In this document: positions 12,825 through 26,300 of the stretch, piece by piece
Layout: each line of letters opens with the position of its first letter
Numbering within the stretch: the first letter of the stretch is position 1
Origin: Byssothecium circinans
Lineage: Eukaryota; Ascomycota; Dothideomycetes; Pleosporales; Massarinaceae
Length of the DNA: 64,000 nt
Assembly: GCA_010015675.1 (NCBI GenBank)
Contig: ML976981.1
Coordinates: 35,061 to 99,060 of the forward strand
Direction of reading: 5' to 3'
Program-made: the position numbers and the translations under genes
The notes under the pieces: generated by a model
Told to the model about the DNA's origin: nothing
What the model saw: only the letters and a program-made list of their open reading frames with translations
Databases searched by the model: none

Positions 12825-15262
12825 ATGCTGCGGCACCAATTGCTCCGGTCGCTGAAGCGGCCTGCGGCTCAGGCAGGCTACAATGGCTGCCGGGCCTTTA
12901 CTGCCTCTGCCCGCAGGCCCGCAGAGGTGGAGCTCACCATCGGTTTGTGCCACGCCCCCGAGCCCCCCCAGGATGCCTGCTAACGAGCCGTACAGATGGC
13001 AAAAAAGTGTCGATAGAAGGTATGACGGCCTTTCCAACTCACCGGGGCTGCAGATGCGATCCTAACGTCCCTCGTAGCCGGCGCGGCCCTGATCCAAGCA
13101 TGCGAGAAAGCCGGGAGCACCGTCCCGCGATACTGCTACCACGAGAAGCTGATGATTGCCGGGAACTGCCGCATGTGTCTGGTCGAGGTGGAGCGGGCTC
13201 CCAAACCTGTGGCATCCTGCGCGTGGCCGGTACAGCCTGGGATGGTGGTCAAGACGGACTCGCCCCTCGTCCATAAGGCGCGTGAGGGTGTCATGGAGTT
13301 CCTGCTCGCCAACCACCCGCTTGACTGCCCCATTTGCGACCAGGGAGGCGAGTGCGACTTGCAGGACCAGTCTATGCGTTATGGTGCTGACCGAGGGCGC
13401 TTCCACGAGATCGGGGGTAAGCGTGCCGTGGAAGACAAGAACATTGGGCCTTTGGTGAAGGTGGGATATCCACACTTGTCTCTTGGGAATATGCACTCAC
13501 AGCCATAGACTTCTATGAATAGGTGTATTCACTGCACACGATGCGTACGCTTCTCAAATGACGTTGCCGGTGCCCCCGAGATGGGTTCGACCGGCCGTGG
13601 CAACGACCTGCAAATTGGCACCTACCTCGAGACTGCGCTCGATACCGAGCTTTCTGGAAACGTCATCGATCTTTGCCCCGTTGGTGCCCTCACATCCAAG
13701 CCCTATGCCTTCAAGGCTCGACCATGGGAATTGTACCACACGGAGACAGTCGATGTATTGGACGGACTCGGCTCGAACATCCGCGTGGATGCCCGAGGTA
13801 TTCAGGTCATGAGGATTCTTCCCCGACTCAACGATGATATAAACGAGGAATGGATCAACGACAAGACTCGTTTCGCCTGCGATGCGCTCAGCACCCAACG
13901 ACTAGTGAACCCTCTTATCCGCGTCGAAGACCAATTCCAGCCTGCCTCATGGGAGCAGGCGCTCGTCGAGATTGGCAATGCGTACAAGAGAATAGCACCC
14001 AAGGGCAATGAGTTCAAGGCCGTCGCAGGTCACCTGGTGGAGACTGAGACTTTGGTCGCCATGAAGGATCTGGCGAACAAGCTTGGCTCTGACAACCTTG
14101 CTCTCGACCAGCCTGGCGGTAGCGAACCAATTGCCCACGGAATTGATGTCAAGTCAAACTACGCCTTTAACTCCAAGATTTACGGCGTGGAAGAGGCTGA
14201 CGCTATCCTGCTCGTTGGCACTAATCCCCGACACGAGGCTGCGGTGCTTAATGCTCGCATCCGGAAACAATGGCTAAGGTCTGACCTGACCATCGGTCTT
14301 GTTGGCGAGGACTTTGAGAGCACTTTCGAATACGAAAAACTTGGATCATCCGCTGCGGACCTCAAGAGCGTCTTCTCCGGCGCGTTTGGAAAGACGCTGC
14401 AATCCGCCAAGAGGCCTTTGATCATCGTCGGCAGCGGTGTCACTGAGCACCCTGACGCGAAGTCTATATACGAGCAAGTCGGTGCTTTTGTTGAGAAGTC
14501 AAAGTCCAATTTCCAGACTCCTGAGTGGAACGGCTACAATGTGCTCCAGCGAACAGCTTCGCGGACGGGTGCTTTCGAGGTTGGGTTCACGGTTCCGTCA
14601 CCGGAAGTTGCGAGTACAAAGCCCAAATTCGTGTGGTTGCTGGGAGCCGATGAAATCAATGAGGCAGAAATTCCGAAGGATGCCTTTGTCGTTTACCAGG
14701 GCCACCACGGTGATCGTGGGGCACAGCTTGCCGATGTGGTGCTTCCTGGAGCCGCTTACACGGAGAAATCTGTCACATATGTCAACACTGAGGGCCGAGT
14801 ACAGATGTCGCGAGCTGCCGTCGGTCTCCCCGGCGCCTCAAGAGAAGACTGGAAGATCATCCGAGCTGCATCAGAATATCTCGGCGCCGAGCTACCATAT
14901 GATGACGTTGAGGCGTTGAGAGACCGTATGGAGGAGATCTCCCCTGCGTTGAGAAGCTACGATGTGGTCGAGCCCGTGTCACTACCGGGCTTGAGCAAGG
15001 TGCAGCTGGTAGACCAGAACAAGGGATCCAAAGCGACTGGACAGGCGCTCAAGAAGCCCATTGAGAACTTCTATTTCACAGATTCAATTTCCAGGAAGTA
15101 AGTCTCTTCTCCACAGATCTCTATCCTCGCAACACATATACTAATCCACGTGACAGTTCACCGACAATGGCGCGTTGCTCAGCAGCAAAGTCTCAGAAGA
15201 ACCCAGAGACGAATTTCATGGCACCCGGCGAGCCGAACGCTCAAGTCGCCTACGGCGCGTAA
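12825..15262 (+). CDS. nuo-78: NADH:ubiquinone oxidoreductase 75/78-kDa subunit (NDUFS1, complex I), mitochondrial
   Basis: Five exons (12825-12942, 12996-13019, 13078-13460, 13509-15097, 15157-15262) give 739 aa; exon 2 is only 24 nt. This is the largest peripheral-arm subunit of complex I and carries three Fe-S clusters. The N-terminus ([13 protein letters not shown]...[11 protein letters not shown]) is a typical matrix targeting sequence. Cluster ligands are visible: [16 protein letters not shown] (2Fe-2S), [18 protein letters not shown] (4Fe-4S) and [11 protein letters not shown] with DLCPVGAL (4Fe-4S). The molybdopterin-oxidoreductase-like domain follows. The last exon, recovered only after splicing at 15098-15156, adds [11 protein letters not shown]...NFMAPG, which is conserved in fungal orthologues. 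Confidence 0.95.
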
Positions 15263-16013
15263 AAAGGCAAGATGAGGGGCACCTGTATAATTTTAACAAG
15301 GAAAGAATAAGAAATGGAGATGAACTGTACATAAGTCTCTCGCGAGTGGAGTTTTTCTTTCTTCCCCTTTTGTGCGTTCTGGCATTGCCGGGAGAGGAAG
15401 TGTATGAGAATACCAGTGCGTTTGTTAAACCCGAGCTGTTTGCAAGTGATACAGGAGAGGTCCTTCGAAGATGTTGGAGAGACGTACAGAATCGTCGTGC
15501 TTCGTGAAAAAAATAGAGCCCTGCCTTATTGGGCATGTCCATATCTACTGGGTAATCACTCTAAGGTCTGGACAAACTATTAAATTCGGCAAGTCAAAGT
15601 GAGTCGACAGCTGTTTGGTCGTGATTTGATCCACATGAGGGAAGTCTTGCCTGAGTATTAGCACTTTGTTCTACAGTCCAATAACAGCTATTGCTTTGTA
15701 TCATTCACTTGATCAATCATATGAATGGGCTATCATTTGTATTCCTCTTCCTCAGGCACATGATTCTCGGCCCAGCATCACGCCGAGCTATCTACATTAC
15801 ATTCTGGTTGAACCTGCTCACTCCTCCACAGCCGGAGGGGTATCGTGCATGCATGCCTTTACCAGATAATGAGGTTCAAGGGAACTCCCCAGCACAACCG
15901 CACACACCAAAGAAGCAGCTGAGAGAATCCGTGTGCACAGGGTATGACCGTATTCTTGCCCGCCAGAACGAGCGGACGGGTGCAAATAAAACGAAAGACG
16001 GAGTCAGTGGCAC
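15263..16013. other. Convergent 3' region between complex I and RAD23 genes
   Basis: 750 nt between two convergent stop codons. It is moderately AT-rich, with short non-conserved ORFs only. I see no gene or RNA. Confidence 0.35.
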
Positions 16014-17469
16014 TCACTGCTCGTCCGGCTCCTCAGGCTGATCGAATAGGAAGTTTGCTGCCAGTTCCTCGTTCTTGTCGCACGCAAAGTAAGCTTGGAT
16101 CACGAGGTCGCGCTCGAATCCAAGACGGCAAAGACGCTCAATGGCCTCACGCTCCTCCTCGGTCACGCTGATAGCCTGGGCACCAGGGGGTAATGGGGCA
16201 TCCTCGTCGGCATCCTCGGCAAGTAGCTGCAGGAACTGGTCCGGATGGTTGGCGATCAGCTGAGCAAGTTGGGGGTTGCCGGCGCCGACTTGCTGAAGGA
16301 TAGGCTCAAGCATCTGTGGCTGCTGTTGCACAACCTGTCGCAATTGCTGGAATTGCGGGTTGTTACGCAGGAAATCCAGGCTATTGCTCGAGAGCGCGCC
16401 GCCAGCTGCAGCTGCACCACCAGTGCCTCCCGAGCGAGTACCACCAGAGCCACCACGGTTGCCTTGTCCAGCCTGCGCCGCTGCCTCGAACAGATTTATG
16501 GGCTCGTCGCCGCCCGCAGTAGCAGTCGCCGCGCCGGTGTTGCCAGTGGCGGGAGGAGGCGACGTTGCGCCACGCTCCGGTGCCGATGAGGCTTGCGCCT
16601 GCTGCTCTTGACGTGCGCTATCTGGGATACCCTTTTTTACATTAGCATGCGATGGTGGTGAATGTAACAGGCAGGTCTCACATTGAGGAGGTACTCAACC
16701 GCACGGTCGGGATTGAAGAAGGCGGCGCGCATGGCGGCGTCAATGTCAGCCCTAGCAAAGCCCATGCTCTCCATGTTGCTAATGGCAGCATCGCGCTCGC
16801 TTCCCATAGTTAAGGCGGACGGGTCATTGAAGCGGGTCGAGTCGGACGCGGACGCGGATTGCGCCGGGGCGGGCGAGGGGGTGGCAGGCGCGTTCTCCGT
16901 CGTCGACGAGGCTTGTGCGGGGGCAGCAGGAGCTGCAGGAGTCTGCGCGGCGGCCGGAGCTGGTGTGGAAGGAGCAGCCTTACTCGAGGAAGCAGCAGTC
17001 GTCTTGGGCTGCGAATCTGTTAGCCAGCGTGCCTACGTAGACGTGGGTGGCAAAGGTGGTACGCACCCTAGACACCATGCAGACTATGAAGCCCTTCTCC
17101 TCGATGTTGTATGACTCGATGGTGTTCGCATCTTGGAGGATCTTGCCTGTGTTGCCCGTCAGTCGATGCAGCCGCAAATGTCTCAGAGCTCCGAGGTCAG
17201 AGCTCCAAGGGAGCAGTGGCGGGCGTACCGGAGTAGATGAGCTTCTGCTGGCCGACTTCCCAGCTCTTATCCGCCTGGATCTTGGCCTTGAGCTCGCCAA
17301 TCTGTGAAACATGTCAGCGGCGTGTCCTGCGATAGCCATCATGGGTGCGTACGGTTTCTGACGGCTCGGCCTCGATGACGAACTTGTTCTGCTTGAGGTC
17401 CTGGGGCGGGAGTTAGCTGGCGCTCCGAGCGTGGCTGAATCATTAGCCTACCTTGAAGGTGATCTTCAT
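16014..17469 (-). CDS. RAD23: UV excision repair protein RAD23 (ubiquitin receptor)
   Basis: Six exons (17469-17452, 17400-17353, 17301-17229, 17146-17067, 17008-16682, 16631-16014) give 387 aa. RAD23 binds XPC/Rad4 in nucleotide excision repair and shuttles ubiquitinated proteins to the proteasome. The order of domains is the family order: an N-terminal ubiquitin-like domain (MKITFK, KLIYSGKILQD, IEEKGFIVCMVSR), an Ala/Pro/Thr linker, UBA1 (ISNMESMGFARADIDAAMRAAFFNPDRAVEYLL), the XPC-binding domain (LRQVVQQQPQMLEPILQQVG) and UBA2 (ERLCRLGFERDLVIQAYFACDKNEELAANFL). The first exon encodes just six residues. Intron acceptor 16632 uses AAG. Confidence 0.96.
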
Positions 17470-19480
17470 GGTGTCGGCTGGTGACGAGAGCAGAGAGGTG
17501 GGGTTGGCGGTGATGGTGGTGGTTGAGAGGGCAAAGGCGGGGACGGTGGTTGTGGTTTGTAGTGATTTATAGATGGGGTGGGGCTTGTTGGTGAGTAATA
17601 TGGACAATCCGTAGCAAGCGGGCGAAGGCGGCGGACGTTTTTGTTCGTTGGTTAGGCAGAAGTCTGGCGTCTGGCGTCTGGCGTCTGGTACCTTGGGGGG
17701 TGTCAGCTTTGCTTTCGACAACTGCTCTCGCAGGCAGGCGGACCACGATCACGGCCACCACAGTAGCGGTTGCCGGCGAAAACATTCACCGGCAGCGGCC
17801 AGTCAGTCCCAGACTAGTCCTCTCCTGGCGGTGGCGGTGGCGGTGGCGGTGCGGCTGTCAGTCATCCCGTCTGATTAAGTCACGTGCGCTGAAACTGGCC
17901 GGGGCAGACCCCCGCCCGGCCGCTAGTGTTTTGGCCTTCTCTGGATGCATGCTGGACCATGCACGATGCTTCGCGACGCCGCATCCCCCGCAGGCCGCTT
18001 CCGTGCGTTTTATTTTGCCTTGTATTTTGCTGTTGACCCATGGAAATCACAAATGTGACATCTGGAGCGAGGCAGGAATCGGGAGGGGTCTGTTTCGGCT
18101 CCATGGCAGAGCACCGTCGCCTATTATTCCAAGGTTGTTTGCACATGAGAGACGAGAGACGAGACGCTGCTGTGCAACATCCAACAAACACGACAGATCT
18201 CGCACTATTGCCATCGGTCCCACCTCCGTGTCGCTCTGCAGTGTCTGCAGTGCCTGCACGAGAGCGCCCCGACTGTCATCATCGGCCAGTGTTCGCCCTC
18301 GACCACTTCTGCGTGTTTGTTTATTTAGTGTTTGGTGTTTGCTTTGCCTGTTGGGCAAAGCAAGCCTCAAACAACGCGTCTGTGGGAAATGAGGCCGAGA
18401 CCTGAATGCTCCCGCCGTTGGAGTCTGGACAGGAGACCCCAGGACGGTCGATTGCGTCGGCTCTGTTCGACTCGTCGTCGCCATCGATTGGTCGCACCCG
18501 TCTCCGTCTCCGAGAGCTGCTTCTCTTCTCGCCCTACAGTCCATTTTCGTTGTGCTCCGTTCTCGAAGCCTTCGTACCAAGTCAGTCCAGTCCTGGACAC
18601 TCGACCCATCTCGCGCCTCCATTCGCTCAGCTCCGACCACTGACAACATCATGCAGCGCCAATGCGTTCCTCTGTACCTCAGGCCATGTTTGTGTACATA
18701 CTATCTGCAGAGTATCTTGCCAGTGATGCTGGTTGCGCGTTCAAGAATTATCCCTGTCGCCATCTCCACCCGCGTGCGGCAGCACAAAACAATGAACCAA
18801 GTCAGCTTTCTGCTTCTTACTAAATTTACTTTAATTTCTCGCGGGTCCCCACATGCTCAGGCGCCGTTTTTTCTCTGCTCTCAGTTTCCGTTCAACACCC
18901 GTTCACTCTTCACTTCCTGCAGTCTGCAGTCTGCAGTCGTTCGCTTCGTCTTAAACTTTTGCCGTCGTGTTTTTGTCAATTCCCCTCTGGACCAACGACC
19001 TGGGTCTTGGTTATTGAACCACATCAGCCGGCCCTAGACCACTGCAACCGCCACACTCTGGGGCCAGTCAGCCTTCCAAATTCGGCCTCCGCGTCGTGCT
19101 CGACACGCTGATGATAGTACCGGCGCTATCATTTTATACCGTTCCTCGAACGCGTTCAGTGTCGGACGTGTCATTACCATAGTGATCCGTGACCCACATC
19201 CTGCGAGTTTGATATCTCTTCATCCGCATTGTTCCTGCGTTCTTCTATACTCGACCACCTTCTACGACGTTATCACGAACTGCTATGGCCTGCATCTGAC
19301 CTCATCCAACCATCCCTACCTCGATAGGTCGATCATCTCACAAAACTATTTGGGTCCCTTCAGCCTTTGCCCTACGTTACCCAAGTTGGCCCGGGCGCTG
19401 TCTTATACCACAGCCACCCCTTCTGTCCACTCGACCCATCCTTCAGCATCCCTTGAACCTCGGTTCCTTGCGAACGCAGC
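17470..19480. other. 2-kb intergenic region with low-complexity tracts
   Basis: Divergent spacer between RAD23 and the 464-aa membrane protein gene. It holds a four-unit tandem of a 7-mer (TCTGGCG) at about 17668-17695 and a GGTGGC tandem at 17829-17857. A long pyrimidine-rich stretch with several upstream ATGs runs up to 19480 and probably includes a long 5' leader. A 230-codon ORF at 17700-18392 is not convincing. Confidence 0.4.
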
Positions 19481-20875
19481 ATGTTTCGGTCTCGAAGATA
19501 CTACCTCTCTCTTCTGGGAGCCGTAGCTTGGTCAACAACCGCCGCAGACGCCGTCCTAAATATCATCGTTGCCGCGTCCCTTCACCCACGTTTGGCATCC
19601 TCTATTAAATTGGCAGCAGCAGCAGGCGCATTTGATATTCTCGCTGTAGGATCGGCGACTCTATACTCCTCCCAACATGCATGGACAAGAGAAGGCATCA
19701 TCAAGCACTCGAGGAAGGGACAGCGAATACTAGTTGCATGTTGCATCGTACTCTCCGTTGGAGCTGTGATCGTGTCGCTTACTTCGATCATCAGTTTGAG
19801 ATCGAAACTCAAGGAACTATCCTCGTCCGACCCAGCCCTGGACTGGGACAGTCGCCTGTCTGCTCATATCGTCGTCTGGATCCTGGCATGCCTGAGTCAA
19901 ACTGCTTTGTACACATCATCAGTCTGGAGCAAATCTACACCACAAGCTCAATCAGTTAGGACTTCAGGTCCACGAGATTCGGTCATGTCCGAATTTCGCC
20001 ACTCAAATCCGACACAGAGCCTCTATACGCTCCAGCCCACCCAACCATCATCGCCGCTAGCGGCCCTACCGTCGCCTACATTTTCCACGCATTCATCGCA
20101 TTCCTTGAAGTCTTGGAGAGAGTCACTACAGCACGCTGTTCGACCTGCTACGTCACGGTCAAAGTTGATCAAGCATGCATCATCCCGCAGTATTTATTCC
20201 GACTGCCACTCAAATGCATCTCAAACGGATGGTTTCGACACATGGGAAGCCGATCCCCAGCACAAGGAGTTGGTTATGCAACTCACTGCTTCGTCGGCAC
20301 AATTGGCTTTGTCAACATCTCAACTTCCTTCAGCGCCTACGAAAGGTACTGCGCTTGAAGCCATTCCACAGAGCCGTCCCGCCTCCCCCGCAAAAGCCTT
20401 GGATGGACCATTCCCAGTCACCGAAGACGAAGCTCAAGAACTACCTCCTCCCCCAAAGATGATGCTCGATACATCTCGACCGCCTAGCCCCGTCGTCAGT
20501 GAGTCGCATATCCATCCACTGTTCCGGACGGAAAGCCCAACGCCACCTCCCGCTGCTACGCCGGGCACCAGTATCCTCGCCAGCCCGCTCTCGGATCAAA
20601 TGATTACATGCCCTTCGAGGCCGTATTCCCGAATGCGATCGAACAGCAACCTTAGCCGCGGAGCCAGTCCTAGTCCTCTGGTCCATGCGCAGAGCTTCAC
20701 TCGTGACCGTGCACTTAGCCCACAGTCACGGTCTCGTAGCTCATCCCCAGTCAGCAGAGAGATGACGCCTCCGATTCCAGACTTCGTCCTGAACTCTTCA
20801 CCACGAAGCAGCTCAAGCCAAAGCCGCCGAAAGGTGAGCTTGCAAGTCGACACCGGCCGAAACAACTCTAGATGA
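19481..20875 (+). CDS. Conserved-looking fungal four-helix membrane protein with disordered C-tail, unknown function
   Basis: Intron-less ORF of 464 codons from MFRSRRYYLSLLGAVAW. Four hydrophobic segments are visible at about residues 7-30, 40-62, 82-105 and 126-147. A charged loop (SLRSKLKELSSSDPALDWD) separates helices 3 and 4. The remaining ~310 residues are rich in Ser, Pro and Thr with many SP and SPxx sites (RPASPAKAL, RPPSPVVSE, RSSSPVSRE), typical of a phosphorylated cytosolic tail. The arrangement resembles many ascomycete integral membrane proteins, but I recognise no family and assign no activity. Confidence 0.7.
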   Translation: MFRSRRYYLSLLGAVAWSTTAADAVLNIIVAASLHPRLASSIKLAAAAGAFDILAVGSATLYSSQHAWTREGIIKHSRKGQRILVACCIVLSVGAVIVSLTSIISLRSKLKELSSSDPALDWDSRLSAHIVVWILACLSQTALYTSSVWSKSTPQAQSVRTSGPRDSVMSEFRHSNPTQSLYTLQPTQPSSPLAALPSPTFSTHSSHSLKSWRESLQHAVRPATSRSKLIKHASSRSIYSDCHSNASQTDGFDTWEADPQHKELVMQLTASSAQLALSTSQLPSAPTKGTALEAIPQSRPASPAKALDGPFPVTEDEAQELPPPPKMMLDTSRPPSPVVSESHIHPLFRTESPTPPPAATPGTSILASPLSDQMITCPSRPYSRMRSNSNLSRGASPSPLVHAQSFTRDRALSPQSRSRSSSPVSREMTPPIPDFVLNSSPRSSSSQSRRKVSLQVDTGRNNSR

Positions 20876-23336
20876 TCCGTTATCCACGCGTCGAGTTCGT
20901 GGGCATAAGGTCTCACTGGTACTCCGCATACTTTACATTACTGCCCTTGTTTGGATCGCGAGTCTTGCAGTACATTGTGATTTTTTAACTTTCTTTTCTT
21001 TCAGCGAGTGAGTCTCGAGATACCACTTCCATTTCTTTTTCATTTTGACACTGTATTGGTATGCATCTATGGCTTTGGCTTGGAGCTAGGGGGAAATGGC
21101 AAGACAAAATCTAATCGCTAGTCACATATTCTTAGTTCTTTCCTCATTGGATAGTGAGGCTGGATCCCGATGTTTCTGGTGATGACCGGGTCGGATTGGC
21201 GTTTGTCATTGTTAGGAGATAGTACGCAGGACTCTGCATTGGATGGTACCTGCAGGTAGCAATTCAAAACGGTCCAATCCATGGTGCTGCACGTTTTATT
21301 TTTTGTGATACAGACAACCGATTCCACTGTAGTATATAAACCTGACCATATCTTCAAAAACTCCGCCATCCAAGGTGTTGCCAAACTTTTACTGCTTTAG
21401 TACCGATGCGTGTCGAAGCAAGGGGGTCGCTGCACGCCCGTTCTGACCTCCAATGCATCTTCATTTCCGCAACAATAACCTCGGCATGCCCGCATGACTG
21501 TGTACAATATTGTCAATTATAACGCAAGAGGGAAAATGAGGTCAAGGAGGTCAGTCGGCGTAATCGTGCTGGCAAATGCTCGATACGGTTTAGCCAGGAG
21601 AAGATCCACCCGAGACCCGTGGACTTCCGCTTGACGTGCATGCATTAGCGAGATGGCCAATAGGAGCATTTGGAAAACTTCTGACGTGGAGGAAAGGAAG
21701 AGCGGGAGAATCTTGCTTTTTTGCGAAATGCGCAGAGCAGAGCTGAAGCGCTGCAATTGTTTAATCGCAAAAGAAGAAGTTTGTAGCATGCAAGGGAACG
21801 AGGTAGTACTATTGGTGCATGATGCTATGTTGTGTGAGATGAGATGTGTGCTTATATTTAGATTACAAGGCTTGACGGAGCATGATGGATGCGTCGAGGA
21901 AACACGGGTTGATGAGAGGAGATTTCTAGCAGATATAGCCAGATGCGGAGTCGCATGTTGGAGTTTCACTGGCATGGACCTATATGCTGTGCTTCCATCT
22001 ATCTTGGAGTTGTTGAATCTTTCGTCCTGCTGGTCGCCTCAGTCCAAATCAGATTGTGATAATAAGATATTTTGTAGTATGTGAACTCCAATTGTGGTAT
22101 CCAGAGCACTTTTGTTACTGACTTGGATGTACAATGAAGGTCTTGAAATAGCGCGGGTTTGCCTTGTGGCTAATGACGTCTGTCTCTTGAAACCGACGAT
22201 GAAGCAGCTGGAGCGCACGAGGCCACGGAAGAAATAGGAAAATCGGTGTCCTTCGGAGCTGTCATCAGTTATATACCGATAGATAAGGCCTCCGAGGATA
22301 ATGCTCCAGTCTGGCATACGGATGACGTTGCTTGCTCCTTGCAAGTGAGCAGTGAGGCGACATCAAATTCACGGGCTCAGATTTGATCTTTCCATCTTGG
22401 GGTGAGCCAAGCCCCTCAGACTCTTCTGTCTCGGCGCATTCACCTTCACCAACGCAGAAGCACTATCTGCAACACTCACTGCACAATAGCAGCAGCTTGT
22501 TTGCAATTGCTGCTATTGTCCTCTATTCACCGAACCTTTGCAAGGCTGCCGCCAGAGTAAGACACCCGTGGACTCATCGTGACCGTAGTCTCGATTTGGC
22601 TTAGCGTCAAATCGGATGCTGGTGTTGTCTTAGTCTCGCCATCCATACGCTTCAACACGACACCTCTCGACTATCGCTGTGCCTTGCAGCCGCTCGCCAG
22701 GACCCAGATATTTGCTCTCATTTTGCCCTTTCGAACTTATTCCGGCTATAGCTGTGGTGTTTGCAATCTTCTTTCGCACCTTGCGGAGCATTCTCTTTTG
22801 CAGGGTCCGTCCTTTTGCTTCCACTCAGCGCCGAAGCTGTAAAGCAAACCCTCCGCTCGGACGATTGCGAAACCTTCAGCACTTGAGCTGCGGCCCTCTA
22901 GACTCTAAGGAACAGTGTTTAGTCTTGTGACTATTGTTCCGCAACACATCACCTTCTTAGCATCTGTGCTACATGCACCACAGGTCCAAGACGACGGTGA
23001 GTTCTTGCCCTTCAATTCCACAGCTCGCATGACTAGGTCACTTGCGAGTCTCGTGATTCTGCTATGTTCTCGCAGATAACAGCCTTCGCATATTGTATGA
23101 CTTGAATTGCTTGCAGTTGATTCTGTCCTGTTCAGAGGCTGACAGTGCCGCATCTAGGTCTTCCGCTTCACATAGCCTCTGCTGTGAAGCTTTTACAGTG
23201 ACGATTATTGAGCGTCTGAACAGCGTAAGCCATTCCGATTACGCATTGCTTCGCTTGAAGATTGCAATTCCCGCGGGTTCTGCACATGCAAGATGCGGAT
23301 CAGGGCTGACGATTTCCAAGTTCAGGTCTCACCACA
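20876..23336. other. 2.5-kb region without a supported gene
   Basis: ORFs of 70-152 codons occur on both strands (for example 21517-21975 minus and 21653-22084 plus) but overlap each other and show no motifs. The last ~900 nt is CT-rich and probably promoter plus leader for the gene starting at 23337. A non-coding transcript cannot be excluded. Confidence 0.35.
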
Positions 23337-26300
23337 ATGCCGCCAAAGCGCAAGAACAAAGGCACATCAAAGGCACCGGCCGCAACTGCGCTCAGAGGAG
23401 CACCTGGTAAGCCCCTCTCTCTCCCAGCACCTTCGCTATGATGGCTTCAAGACCATGCTAATATGCTGTTACTTGGCGCCCGTGCAGCCGAGCTAGCGCA
23501 GCCTAAGCGACGAAACTCAGTTCAAGGAGGGAAGACTTCGCGTCTGCCATCAATCGCACTCCACATGACAACCCGGCAAGCTGCAAAGACAGCTTCAAAT
23601 CACACGAGCTCAGGCGCGCCGTCTCTCGCTAGCACCGACAGCCGTCGCAGTTCTCTGAACAGCCTTGCGCAATTCGAAGATGCGCATTCAGAGATCGTAG
23701 AGGAGCGACCAGCCAAGCGCGCCCGACTTTCGACCGATTCTGGTTCGCCCCAGCCTTCTGCAACATCGACCCTCGACCAGAATAATGCAGTGAACGGAAC
23801 CCAGACGCCAGAGCCGCAGAAGCTGCCGCCGCATCCCATCTCCAATGGCCCCAAGACGTCGGGCAGAAAGCGACGCGCTTCGGATGGATCGTCCCAGTCT
23901 AGCCAAACTGTCAGCGCCCGTCCGAATGGTGTTCTCACACGCACTGAAAGCGACGTTTCCGAAGTGCAGCCTCGCCGGAAGAGGCGCAAAACAACACAAA
24001 CCCCAGCGGACTCCGCCGACGTCCCTCCTGAATTGACAGATGCATCAACTGCGCCCAACTCGCCTGAACAGCTCGTTGAAGTCGACAGCAGCCAGAATCT
24101 GCATCATGTCCTCCCGACCAATGGCGATGCGCCCGCCAAATTGGGAAGGCGACTACCAGGTCGTCGTCGCGCACCGCATCCGGACGTCAACATCGAGACC
24201 GACTTGCGGCGACAGCTAAACTTGAAGATGAGCTATCGCAGCCTTGCCAAGCTACAGAAGAATATCTTGGAAGAATTGTCTCATCGCACCACCAACAAGC
24301 TAGTGAATGATCCCGACTACTATAAGCAGGTTCCAGAATATGAGCCGCTCATGGCATCCCTGAACCAGTACAAGGCCAAACGACTTGCGCAACTCAATAC
24401 CCTGCGAAGGGAAAGGCTAGAGCAACTTGAACGAGTTCGCATAGCTAATAAGCACATCGAGCAGAAGAAGTTCATTGTGAGTCTTATTCCATCTTCATCG
24501 TAAATTTCTCTAATGCAAGGTAGCAACGCTTCCGAGACCTTCAAGAGGATCTGCTTCTGCAGTGCTATTACCGCATGAAGCAGATCGATCGAAGAGCTAA
24601 GGGGCTGGACCCTACCGTCACTGATGACGAGGTGAGCAGACCTGGAATTCAACCTAATTTGCGCACAGCTGACCTTGCAGGATAATATTGTGCTTGCCAC
24701 TCATACGGATTTCCCTAAGATCGTCGACGATGATCGCCTTGGTTCCAAGTACGCTTCGCGTAGCCGCGCGTACGTTGACACCGAGAAAACGCTGGAGGAA
24801 GACATTCTCCGGAAGCGCTTGGGCCAGATGCAGGCGGCTTTTGTTGCTGAGGATGAAGAGGCCGATGATGCCCACGAAGATGTTCCAGCTGGATTCGCCA
24901 CGTTTAATGGTTCTGACCGGACAGAGGCAGTGGCCCATTGGAACATGATCAGTCTTCTCGACGCTGCTCATGACGTTGAGAGTGCACCTCTACAGCCTCT
25001 ACAGCCTCTACAGCCTCTACCGCCTAAGCCCATTCCGAACGAACAAGCTGAAGCACTGTTCCTACTCGCATCACTATCGGCAGATATGCCTCAGGCCATC
25101 CCTCCAGAGGTGAAGCGTGAGCCGCACGAATCGGCGATATCCTCAGCTGAACTGGCTCGTGAGACGTCATCTATTGAGCCTGTCACTCAAGCAGCAGAGG
25201 CCATACTTCCAGAGCCCGAAATCATCCCAGCAAAAGCTCAGAATGTTACCGATACGGCAGGATCCAGCACCCTAATTCCACAAACGAACGGCATGCAATC
25301 CATGCGGGTACAAAAGACGTCAAAGAACGAGACTCCTGCGCGGTCAACACACCGCATCATGGACATGCTGAATGATGATATGGAAGCACCCACTACAAAA
25401 CCGCAGGCACCGCAACCACTACCTCCTAACCAGACTACAATGCCCATGCCCTCGCCACAAATGAATCTTAGGCATGAACCGACTCCCCAGAGGAATGGCA
25501 CGCTAGGGCCAGAGCCCATCATGTATCGGCAGGAGCACGCTTCATCTCAACCGCCCTCTGAAATCTACGCGGCATCATCACAGCCACTAAATGAACCAGC
25601 GTCCTGGTCGCCAGGCAATCGGTTTGCGCCGCGTTGGACTCCACGGATGCCAAGCTACATGAAAGGGATGAGCGAGGAGACGTTGCGCAAGAGAGATCCT
25701 TTGAATGCAATTCGGGTCATGTTGGACGCAAAGGCTATCTCTGAAGGTCGAATTCCTGCTAGTCAACGAAATGACAACGCAGAGCATTCCCGCAGAGCAG
25801 CTGTCGAGCGTGAACGAGCTCGTGACACGACGTCTCTGGCCCGACCGTTCAGTGCCTCGGGGATCCGTGAAATCTCGGACTCATCTGGAAAGGATACCAC
25901 GAAACAAACGGTTGCAGTTTCACCGTCAGCGCCACCATTATCATATCACCAGTCACCCAGTGTTGCCGCAGCTTACCCACCGCCACCACGCTCGGACTCT
26001 CAGGACACTACGTCTTCGCACTGGGGCCGTGACCGACGTTTAAGCGGATCACAAGCATCACGTGATAGACGCTTGAGTGGGTCACAAGCACCACTACCAC
26101 CATCGGCGTCGCCATATGCTCCAAGCCCACCCCAGCCCTATCATCCGGAATCCAATAAGGTAGGTTCAAGTCAAGCGCCTCATCAGAGTCCCTACGTACC
26201 GCCCAGCGCACCGCAGCTCCCGTCGATCAGCTCAACATTACCACCAAAGCCACCTGGTCCACCACCCAACCCTCCAATCAACTTCCGTTTTGCTCATTAC

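Noticed and set aside
17700..18392. 230-codon ORF between RAD23 and the membrane protein gene
   Set aside because: Includes simple-repeat translations (GGTGGC tract) and Arg/Ser/Cys-rich noise; no conserved block.
21517..22344. Several 100-150 codon ORFs on both strands
   Set aside because: Mutually overlapping, no family features, no splice-consistent extension.
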